DNA from: Methanobacterium sp.
GTDB taxonomy: Archaea > Methanobacteriota > Methanobacteria > Methanobacteriales > Methanobacteriaceae
Length of the DNA stretch: 16,980 nt
Assembly (NCBI GenBank): GCA_003158115.1
Contig: PMGM01000016.1
Span: 11,489 to 28,468 of the forward strand
Direction: 5' to 3'
Positions 10,619 to 16,980 of the stretch are shown here, in pieces (within the stretch, counting starts at the first letter, position 1; every line of letters begins with the position of its first letter). The notes beneath the pieces are model-generated. The model saw nothing but the letters and a program-made list of their open reading frames with translations, made no database searches and had not been told where the DNA came from. The position numbers were made by a program, and so were the translations under genes.

Positions 10619-11548
10619 TTATTTTCCCTCCTTTTGCATTTTCATTGGTATTAATGCAGCTGGAAGTGTGTAAGTGTAGAATGTACCTACAATATCATCT
10701 AACTGGTCAGCAACTTCTTCTGGATCAACAGTTTTATCATGTTCAACACCGAAGTCTGATCCTATTGCACTGATCATTTTTGCACCTTGGTCGGTAACTT
10801 TTGCTGTTGGTCCGTAACATCCTCTGCACTGTATGCCTATTGTTGGGCATTCTGCTCCGCAAAGTGATATTGTTGATGGACCCATACATACAAGTCCCTG
10901 TGGTACTAGGCACATTTCTTCTTCAGGTCTTCCAAGTTCAAATTGCCTTATGATCTTGTCCATAGCCATACCTTCTGGTGGTTTTTCTCTTGGACATACT
11001 TCACATAGGTTGGTTTGTGGTAAAGTTATAGGTTTTCCTGTTAAAAGTGCCACAAGTGCTTCTGCAAGAATCTCAGATTTTGTTGGACAGCCAGGTATGG
11101 ATAGATCCACATCTATTGCTTCTGAAAGTGGTCTCACTCTACTTTCGAGGTGAGGTACATCTTCATTTGGTATTATACCTTCTTCATTGTAGGTACTTGC
11201 TGAGTTGACGTATGCTTCTTGTGTAAGCTCATCAACTGTGTGCAGGTTTCCTAGTCCAGGTATTCCTCCATATACTGCGCATACACCGTAAGCTATGACA
11301 ATTTTTGCTTTTTTTCTGAGCATTTCGGCAAGTTCACGGTTTTCATCGTTACGAATTCCACCTTCAATTATAATAACGTCCAGATCATCTGGAACTTCAT
11401 CGTATTTAACATCCATGAGTACAGGGCTGAATTCGAAGTCTGCTAGTCCCATCACGTCTATTATTGCTTCATGTATATCTGCAATGGACAGGTGACAACC
11501 GGAACATCCAGCCAACCACATGGTCGCTATCTTAGCTTTTTCTGCCAT
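10619..11548 (-). CDS. mvhG: F420-non-reducing [NiFe] hydrogenase small subunit MvhG
   Basis: 309-residue electron-transfer subunit. The proximal-cluster motif GCSGCHLS (Cys15, Cys18), a GVCAVYGG segment and a PGCPTKSE segment mark the N-terminal domain. Further Cys residues in LCEVCPREKPP and in the stretch from CLVPQGLVCMGP to CRGCYGP would bind the other [4Fe-4S] clusters; three clusters are known in the family. No twin-arginine signal is present, as expected for this cytoplasmic enzyme. A strong ribosome binding site, GGAGGAGTGA, lies just before the ATG. It starts 18 bases after mvhD and abuts mvhA. Confidence 0.97.
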   Translation of the reverse strand: MAEKAKIATMWLAGCSGCHLSIADIHEAIIDVMGLADFEFSPVLMDVKYDEVPDDLDVIIIEGGIRNDENRELAEMLRKKAKIVIAYGVCAVYGGIPGLGNLHTVDELTQEAYVNSASTYNEEGIIPNEDVPHLESRVRPLSEAIDVDLSIPGCPTKSEILAEALVALLTGKPITLPQTNLCEVCPREKPPEGMAMDKIIRQFELGRPEEEMCLVPQGLVCMGPSTISLCGAECPTIGIQCRGCYGPTAKVTDQGAKMISAIGSDFGVEHDKTVDPEEVADQLDDIVGTFYTYTLPAALIPMKMQKEGK

Positions 11549-11566
11549 ACTATTTCACTCCTCCGT

Positions 11567-11995
<429 letters not shown>

Positions 11996-12085
11996 AGAGT
12001 TTCCTCCTGATTTATCAATGTAACATCAAACTTCACCATTATTCCGGTGAATTTTATTAATGTACATTATAGGATAGCAAAATAG

Positions 12086-12097
12086 TTATTATAAAGG
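12086..12097 (-). promoter_or_regulatory. probable promoter of the mvh operon
   Basis: The minus strand reads AACCTTTATAATAACT, a TATA-like box about 95 bases before the mvhD start. Transcription would begin near 12065, leaving a leader of about 70 bases. A second TATA-like stretch (TAATATATATGC, about 12124-12135) lies further upstream and is an alternative. Confidence 0.45.
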
Positions 12098-12375
12098 TTA
12101 CTCAAAGAACAATTCCGAAAAGCATATATATTAGAATATTAATCATCTTGTTTTTATTACTTTGATGAATAACAACAAAATATTCGCCATATTAAACATC
12201 CATAGACATTTTTAAAGTTTTATCTACATATTAAATGATTTTAAATATATATTAATGTTTAAAGAAAATTTTTAAGGAATATTATAGTGTTTTAGATTTT
12301 TTTTTATTTTAGTCTTTGTTGTATACAATAGTACCATCCAAAAAGTAATATCCCACAAAATAATTTAATAATTCC

Positions 12376-12421
12376 TTAACAGTTAACAATGTTAATTTAA
12401 TGAGCAATTAAACATCGTTAA
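12376..12421. promoter_or_regulatory. cluster of TTAAC half-sites upstream of sufC
   Basis: Within 46 bases there are two TTAAC (12376-12380 and 12383-12387) and two of the inverse GTTAA (12391-12395 and 12417-12421). The middle pair forms the near-palindrome TTAAC-AAT-GTTAA. The arrangement fits an operator for a dimeric repressor about 60-100 bases before sufC, but in DNA this rich in A and T it may be chance. Confidence 0.3.
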
Positions 12422-12472
12422 ATAAAACAAAAAACAGAAAAAGTGTTTGAGTGAATAATTTAAAATAAAAAG

Positions 12473-13252
12473 TTGGTGGTTAGACTGCTGCTTGAAATAA
12501 CTGATCTGGCTGTTGAAGTCAGTGGAAAAGAAATATTAAGCGATATAGATTTATATATAGACAAAGGCGAAACACATGTTCTCTTAGGACCTAATGGAAG
12601 TGGAAAAAGTACACTTTTTATGTCAATGCTTGGATTTCCTAAGTATAAAGTTATTAGAGGGGAAATATTGTTTAAAGGTGATGATATAACCCATATGACA
12701 ACCACAGAAAGGGTTCAATTAGGTTTAGGTGTGAGTTTCCAAAACCCTCCTGCAATAAGAGGAGTTAAACTTAAAGATCTGTTGAATATAGAAAGCAGTA
12801 AAAAAGGCGCCAAACCAGTTTCTGAAGAGCTTTCACCTGAAACAATTGCATTGGCTGATAAATTAAAATTCAGTGATCAGTTTCTAGAAAGGGATGTGAA
12901 CCTAGGATTCTCAGGCGGAGAAGTTAAAAGATCAGAGATTCTTCAGCTTTTAGCACAACAACCCGATTTTATAATGTTCGATGAACCTGATTCAGGTGTA
13001 GATATCGAAAATGTTGAACTCTTAGCAGAAGAGATAAATGTGCTATTGGACAAGGATAAGAAACCAGGACTCCGTGAAAAATCAGGTTTACTCATTACCC
13101 ATCTGGGATATATTCTAAATTTTGTAGGTGCAAACACTGCACACGTTCTCATGGATGGTAAAATAGCTTGTTCAGGAGATCCAACTGAAATATTAGAAGA
13201 TATAAGAAAAGAAGGGTTCAAAGGGTGTGTGCAATGTTGCGGAATACATTAG
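12473..13252 (+). CDS. sufC: SufC, ATPase of the SufBC Fe-S cluster assembly complex
   Basis: ABC-type ATPase that drives Fe-S cluster assembly on SufB; soluble, not a transporter. Visible motifs: Walker A GPNGSGKST (about 39-47), Q-loop SFQNPP, signature LGFSGGEVKR, Walker B PDFIMFDEPDSGVD, and the H-loop ITHLGYIL. The FSGGE signature and the DEPDSGVD form are typical of SufC. The C-terminus ends in a Cys-rich tail, GCVQCCGIH. Start: a TTG at 12473 and a GTG at 12476 are possible, but the family normally begins MLLEI, which would put the start at CTG 12485 with the ribosome binding site GGTGGT (12475-12480). The TTG and GTG lie inside or before that site and have no ribosome binding site of their own. 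sufB overlaps the 3' end. Confidence 0.95.
   Translation: MVVRLLLEITDLAVEVSGKEILSDIDLYIDKGETHVLLGPNGSGKSTLFMSMLGFPKYKVIRGEILFKGDDITHMTTTERVQLGLGVSFQNPPAIRGVKLKDLLNIESSKKGAKPVSEELSPETIALADKLKFSDQFLERDVNLGFSGGEVKRSEILQLLAQQPDFIMFDEPDSGVDIENVELLAEEINVLLDKDKKPGLREKSGLLITHLGYILNFVGANTAHVLMDGKIACSGDPTEILEDIRKEGFKGCVQCCGIH
12475..12487 (+). promoter_or_regulatory. ribosome binding site and probable CTG start of sufC
   Basis: GGTGGT (12475-12480) followed by TAGA and CTG (12485-12487). The spacing is normal and the resulting protein would begin MLLEIT, as SufC homologues do. It is the best explanation for the lack of an ATG in frame at this gene. Confidence 0.45.
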
Positions 13253-14454
13253 AACGTGCTGAAAAAGCTAAAAAGAAAAAAGCAGCCTTAGGAGAAGACA
13301 TTGACTTTGAAAATTTTGAAGGGGAAGAAGCTGGAGAACATGAGGAAATTGAATCATTAAAAGATCTCTCAAATAAGAATAAGAAATCCCTACTTAAAGT
13401 TGGTGTAGATGCCTCAGAAGCGGGTAGAGCTGGTTCATTTTTACAAATTGATCAATCCAAAGTATGCAGTAATTGCAAATCAGAAGCAATAGAATTAATG
13501 GGCCTTCCACAAGCCATTGAAAAATATAACTGGGTTAAGGATTATATGTGGAATGCTGTACCCGTAGATACTGATAAGTACACAGCAAAAACTGCTCTTG
13601 GAGAACCTGGAGGATATTTTATAAGATCGCTTCCAAACACCAAAGAAGTATTCCCTATCCAGGCATGTATGTTCATAGGCGATGAAAAAGTTGCACAAAC
13701 AGCCCATAATATAATAATTGCAGAGGAAAATTCTGAGTTACATATTATAACTGGTTGTTCAACTGGGGAAGATGTTCAGTCTGCTATGCATGTTGGTGTT
13801 TCAGAATTTTATCTAAAAAAGGGGGCTAAGATAACCTTCACAATGGTGCACAATTGGGCCGAGCAGGTTGAAGTTAGACCAAGAACTGGTGTAATACTAA
13901 ACGATGATACCACATATATCAGTAATTACATACTAACCAGTCCAGTGAATACAATACAGACATATCCAACTGCATACTGTCAGGGAGAAAATTCAAAAGT
14001 TGTTTTCCAGTCAATATTAGGCGGTCAGAAGGATTCTATTTTGGATGCAGGTTCAAGAGCTATACTCACAGGGAAAAATTCCAGTGCAGAAATGATAACA
14101 CGTGCCGTATCCAAAGATGAATCTCAAATATATACAAGGGGCCATTTAGCAGGAAAATCTCCTGATGTGAGGGGCCATCTTGAGTGTATGGGATTGGTTT
14201 TATCTGATGACTCATTGATCTATTCCGTTCCTGAGCTTGAGGGAAGTTCAACCGATCTTGAACTATCACACGAAGCAGCAGTTGGTAAAATTGCCGAAGA
14301 AGAGGTACTTTACCTAATGTCAAGGGGCCTTACAGAGGAAGAAGCAGCTTCGATGATCGTTAAAGGATTTTTAAGCATGGACATAGCAGGTTTACCACCG
14401 GAATTAGCAGCTGAAACTAAAAAAATGATTGATCAAAGCGTTCAGGGAATGTAG
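13225..14454 (+). CDS. sufB: SufB/SufD-family Fe-S cluster scaffold protein
   Basis: Scaffold partner of SufC. The C-terminal two thirds match the SufBD beta-helix core: HNWAEQVEVRPRTG, the SSAEMITRAV segment, RGHLAGKSPDVRGHLEC, and the closing LMSRGLTEEEAASMIVKGF helix typical of the family. A Cys pair (VCSNC) sits near residue 80, after a highly charged Lys/Glu-rich N-terminal stretch. The GHLEC cysteine is a plausible cluster ligand. Start: GTG 13225 gives 409 residues; ATG 13234 gives 406 (MLRNTLERAEKAK) and is better placed after GGGTG (13223-13227). Either way it overlaps the end of sufC (by 28 or 19 bases) in another frame, implying coupled translation. No sufS, sufA, sufE or separate sufD is here, as in the minimal archaeal SufBC pair. 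Confidence 0.93.
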   Translation: MCAMLRNTLERAEKAKKKKAALGEDIDFENFEGEEAGEHEEIESLKDLSNKNKKSLLKVGVDASEAGRAGSFLQIDQSKVCSNCKSEAIELMGLPQAIEKYNWVKDYMWNAVPVDTDKYTAKTALGEPGGYFIRSLPNTKEVFPIQACMFIGDEKVAQTAHNIIIAEENSELHIITGCSTGEDVQSAMHVGVSEFYLKKGAKITFTMVHNWAEQVEVRPRTGVILNDDTTYISNYILTSPVNTIQTYPTAYCQGENSKVVFQSILGGQKDSILDAGSRAILTGKNSSAEMITRAVSKDESQIYTRGHLAGKSPDVRGHLECMGLVLSDDSLIYSVPELEGSSTDLELSHEAAVGKIAEEEVLYLMSRGLTEEEAASMIVKGFLSMDIAGLPPELAAETKKMIDQSVQGM

Positions 14455-14470
14455 AAAAGACAGTTTAAAG

Positions 14471-14511
14471 AGAATTTATTTATAATAAATTCTTTTAATT
14501 ATTTTTTTTTT
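14471..14511 (+). terminator. terminator of the suf operon
   Basis: A perfect 9-bp stem, AGAATTTAT (14471-14479) with ATAAATTCT (14485-14493), and a 5-base loop. A run of ten T residues follows at 14502-14511. It starts 17 bases after the sufB stop codon. The remaining bases to 14626 are AT-rich; a weak TTTCAAT/ATTGAAA pair there might serve the opposing genes, with low confidence. Confidence 0.7.
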
Positions 14512-14626
14512 AATTGAAAAATATTTTAAAAATTAAAATATAGAACAGTATAAAAAGAGTTATTAAATTTGATTTCAATTTGAATTTAGATTTATTGAAA
14601 TTATAATAATGAAAAATTTAGTGGGT

Positions 14627-14899
14627 TTATTCTGATATAATTATGAATTCGCCCACTTTCTCTACGCTACCGAACGGGACAAGTAAGTTGTCTCCCTTTT
14701 TCTTAGCACCTTTAATATGAACATTTCGGCCCTTTTCAACCTTTATAACTACATCGGTTATCTTTCCGGTTTTACCGTTAATTACTAACTCTTCGAGTTC
14801 TCCGAGTATACGTGCGTTGTTAGTAGCAACTTGGTATCCCTTGATCTCGCTCCAGACCTTTTCTTCCCCTTTAATAAGTTTTCTCTCTTCAATAACCAT
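14627..14899 (-). CDS. small PRC-barrel domain protein
   Basis: About 90 residues forming one PRC-barrel: a beta strand with YQVAT, then ARILGELEELVING, KTGKITDVVIKVEKG, and a closing LLVPFGSVEKVGEFIII. This is the fold shared by the RimM C-terminal domain and photosynthetic reaction centre H-chain. Archaeal stand-alone PRC-barrel proteins of this size include the CdpB cell-division proteins that act with SepF; membership of that group is a guess. A GTG at 14908 would add three residues, but it lies within the ribosome binding site AGGTGAT, so ATG 14899 is the better start. The cobY stop codon overlaps the same ribosome binding site, suggesting translational coupling. No signal peptide or membrane segment. 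Confidence 0.8.
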   Translation of the reverse strand: MVIEERKLIKGEEKVWSEIKGYQVATNNARILGELEELVINGKTGKITDVVIKVEKGRNVHIKGAKKKGDNLLVPFGSVEKVGEFIIISE

Positions 14900-14908
14900 A
14901 GATATCAC

Positions 14909-15517
14909 CTAAATTTTTAAGCCACTGTTACTCAAAACATTCTCTAAAAATACTATATCATCACAGCTATTAATATTTACTGCTAGTTCAATTTTCCCTA
15001 ACTTCAGAACTTCCTCATCTTGTTGCTTGTTGTTACTTCTTAATATATTTAATCCCGACGGAACCACATCTCCCAGCACAATACTAGGCTTCAAACCATA
15101 CTCCCGAAATATATCCACCGGGACTGCAATGCACATCGCAGGTTTACTACTCCTATTATACTCATTGAGCACATGATCAATAGTTTCATTTGTTATTAAT
15201 GGCAAATCAGAAGTAATTGTCAATATAATATGATCAGAATTATTTGAAAAATTCTCTGAAATATAATATTGTAAATCTTCCACATAACCATTTCCAGGAG
15301 TTTGAAAGATTTTAATATTCTGCTTTTGTAAATATAACGATGTTTTAGGAGTGTTTGGACTTGTTGCAACTATTATATCTGAAACTTCTTTAGATTTGGT
15401 GAGTGCATCAATAACATGTTGTATCATGGGAATACCAAACAATTCAATAATTGGTTTTTCAGTGTCACACTCCATGCGTGCGCCCTTTCCACCAGCCATT
15501 ATAAGTGCTGTTACCAT
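14909..15517 (-). CDS. cobY: GTP:adenosylcobinamide-phosphate guanylyltransferase CobY
   Basis: 202-residue nucleotidyltransferase of the archaeal CobY type, which transfers GMP to adenosylcobinamide phosphate in the nucleotide-loop assembly of cobamides. Seen: the N-terminal nucleotide-binding loop LIMAGGKGARM, EKPIIELFG, the IVATSPNTPKT block, GYVEDL, ITSDLPL with an aspartate suited to metal binding, and a late VPSGLNIL block. The ATSPNTPKT, GYxEDL and VPxGxN blocks set it apart from MobA and from sugar nucleotidyltransferases. Length is normal for CobY. It replaces the bacterial CobU transferase activity; cobamides are essential for the Mtr and corrinoid methyltransferases of methanogens. 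It lies 37 bases after the marker 14 gene and directly before the PRC-barrel gene. Confidence 0.9.
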   Translation of the reverse strand: MVTALIMAGGKGARMECDTEKPIIELFGIPMIQHVIDALTKSKEVSDIIVATSPNTPKTSLYLQKQNIKIFQTPGNGYVEDLQYYISENFSNNSDHIILTITSDLPLITNETIDHVLNEYNRSSKPAMCIAVPVDIFREYGLKPSIVLGDVVPSGLNILRSNNKQQDEEVLKLGKIELAVNINSCDDIVFLENVLSNSGLKI

Positions 15518-15554
15518 TTTAATGCTACTCCATTATGGGATAATAAAAAAATAT

Positions 15555-16980
15555 TTATCCTTTGTTCTGCAACTTTCTCCTTGGTCCTAGTATGCATGGT
15601 CCACCTTGACAACCACCAACAGGATTTTTTGGAGTTCCAAGGGAGTTCATACATCTTGCCATCATTGCTGCTCCCATTGCAAGTGCATCTGATACGAAAA
15701 GGGTTTCTTTGAAATATTTCCCCGAATATTCGAGTATTAATTCTGGCTTTTTACCGGTTATTCCTGCCCTTCCAGTAATACCCAACATAGATCCTTCTAC
15801 AATAACACCTTCATTATATGCTTCTTCGATTAATCTTTTAACAATTGTGGCACTCACATGGTCCAGAGTAGCGAAGAGGGTGTGTATTCCTTCATTCTCG
15901 TATATTTCATGGCCTAATTTCACTAATTCTGATATTTCATCACCATTTCTACCTACATCACAGCCTATCAGAGTTGTACCGGCATCATATGCTGCCTTTG
16001 GATCTACTGGTACAGTACCAAATCTTTCCCTATCTTCTGGAACTTTTCTAATGTCCACATGTTCATGAGCTTGATCAGCATATTTTTTGGCAGCTTCCCA
16101 GTCAGCACCCTTAATAATTCCCTTTTTATACAGATCAAGGGCTGCTCCACCCCTTTTATCTACCATTTCTGTTCCTCTTATTATTGAATCTGAAATAGCT
16201 CCTGCTAATCCACAGAAATTTCCAATTGTTCGAGCATAGGGTTTATCATTGTTGGTTATACGTCCTGCAAGAGTTGTTCCAAAATCTAATGATACACATG
16301 GATTTCTAAAATCTGCCTTGGTCCACATGGAAGCGACCTTAATTCCAGCGGTTACCAGTTCACCCTCCATTTCATTTGCTACAACAACCCTTCCTGTTGG
16401 TGGAAGAACACTGACTACAGCTCCATCGAACATTACCTTGTCAAGAAGGGTAAATCCCTGGAGACGTGAAGGAAAATTTTCTTTACTCATTGCAGGAGAC
16501 ATCTTTCTCGGTGGTATTCCTGCTTCAAGACATCCCTTTGCAAGTGCTATAATCAGATCTCCCACTTCTTCAGGTGCTGCAAATCCTGCTGTAACCCCTG
16601 TGGATCTAACAACAAAATCTAAATCTTTTTCTATATCCACATGTGCTTTTTTAAGCGATTCTAATATTGTTCCTTTAACCATTTCTGCTACAGATTCCTT
16701 GGTTAATTCCACTTCCCAAACAGTTTCACCAAAAACTTTTTCCCCTTTTTTTGGAGCTCTTATGTCACGAGTCATCTTAACTGTTTTATCGAGAAGGTAA
16801 GTACGGCAGGTAGTGAGGTTTGTAGCTGTTAAAATGCATTTTGTAGTGGTGTTTCCAAGTTCAACAGATGCAACCACGTAATATGTATCTGCCTCCATTG
16901 AAAGGCCTGAACCCACAGTTTTCTTCATAAATGGTGTTGATTTTATATCTTCAGTGTAAATGTAGTGGCTTTTAGCGAAT
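15555..16980 (-). CDS. methanogenesis marker 14 protein (DUF2114), 5' end outside window
   Basis: Matches the methanogen-specific marker 14 family. Visible: an actin/hexokinase-like phosphate loop VELGNTTTKCIL near the N-terminus, a second one SLDFGTTLAGRI, TGVTAGFAAPEE, and the C-terminal GTPKNPVGGCQGGPCI. The two DxGxT/ExGxT-type loops suggest an ASKHA-fold ATPase, related in outline to activators of radical or corrinoid enzymes; its reaction is not known to me. An ATG at 16928 would give 457 residues but has no ribosome binding site, and the frame stays open to the window edge, reading FAKSHYIYTEDIKSTPF before that Met. This looks like coding sequence, so the true start probably lies beyond base 16980. 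It is followed by cobY and the PRC-barrel gene on the same strand. Confidence 0.9.
   Translation of the reverse strand, partial: FAKSHYIYTEDIKSTPFMKKTVGSGLSMEADTYYVVASVELGNTTTKCILTATNLTTCRTYLLDKTVKMTRDIRAPKKGEKVFGETVWEVELTKESVAEMVKGTILESLKKAHVDIEKDLDFVVRSTGVTAGFAAPEEVGDLIIALAKGCLEAGIPPRKMSPAMSKENFPSRLQGFTLLDKVMFDGAVVSVLPPTGRVVVANEMEGELVTAGIKVASMWTKADFRNPCVSLDFGTTLAGRITNNDKPYARTIGNFCGLAGAISDSIIRGTEMVDKRGGAALDLYKKGIIKGADWEAAKKYADQAHEHVDIRKVPEDRERFGTVPVDPKAAYDAGTTLIGCDVGRNGDEISELVKLGHEIYENEGIHTLFATLDHVSATIVKRLIEEAYNEGVIVEGSMLGITGRAGITGKKPELILEYSGKYFKETLFVSDALAMGAAMMARCMNSLGTPKNPVGGCQGGPCILGPRRKLQNKG

Larger units (their letters stand above)
11996..12472. other. divergent control region between mvhD and sufC
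   Basis: 477 very AT-rich bases between genes read in opposite directions. It contains the mvh ribosome binding site and candidate promoter at its left end. A long TATA-like stretch, TTTAAATATATATTAA, lies at about 12239-12254; if it serves sufC the leader would be about 200 bases. A group of TTAAC/GTTAA half-sites lies at 12376-12421. I see no credible small gene or structured RNA. Confidence 0.55.

Noticed and set aside
11996..12472. Search for tRNA, small RNA or riboswitch in the mvhD-sufC gap
   Set aside because: No cloverleaf, no GC-rich archaeal RNA signature and no long stem was found in this AT-rich stretch.
16249..16800. 183-residue plus-strand open frame opposite the marker 14 gene
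   Set aside because: Antisense to a strongly conserved coding region, low-complexity composition, no ribosome binding site or promoter.

Overview
The window looks like part of the chromosome of a hydrogenotrophic methanogenic archaeon of the Methanobacteriales, most likely Methanobacterium or a near relative. The evidence is a complete mvhDGAB operon for the F420-non-reducing hydrogenase, an archaeal-type CobY, a methanogenesis marker 14 protein, AT-rich intergenic DNA with TATA-like boxes, and Shine-Dalgarno sites of the GGAGGTGA type. The assignment rests on protein content only; no rRNA is present.

Layout. (1) Positions 1-7344, minus strand: one uninterrupted reading frame of 2448 codons that runs off the left edge. 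It encodes a giant secreted surface protein: signal peptide, N-terminal carboxypeptidase-regulatory-like region, then fifteen repeats of the DUF11 / isopeptide-D2 kind. I checked the frame triplet by triplet and found no stop codon. It has no ATG, GTG or TTG at the signal peptide; the best start is an ATA with a G-rich ribosome binding site. (2) Positions 7345-7950: gene-free, holding the adhesin promoter, a 107-bp MITE-like element with 12-bp perfect terminal inverted repeats and a 5-bp target duplication, and the mvh terminator. (3) Positions 7951-11995, minus strand: mvhD-mvhG-mvhA-mvhB. (4) Positions 11996-12472: divergent control region. (5) Positions 12473-14454, plus strand: sufC-sufB with overlapping ends and a strong terminator. 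(6) Positions 14627-16980, minus strand: marker 14 gene (5' end outside the window), cobY and a small PRC-barrel gene, read in that order.

How the parts fit. MvhAGD takes electrons from H2 and passes them through the MvhD [2Fe-2S] protein to heterodisulfide reductase; MvhB is a polyferredoxin with twelve cluster motifs. This iron-sulfur-heavy operon lies back to back with SufBC, the minimal archaeal Fe-S cluster assembly pair. CobY serves cobamide synthesis, needed by the methyltransferases of methanogenesis; marker 14 is restricted to methanogens. The most unusual items are the non-canonical start and ordered B-B-B-(A-B)x4-A-A-A-A domain array of the giant adhesin, the small mobile element, and a probable CTG start of sufC.
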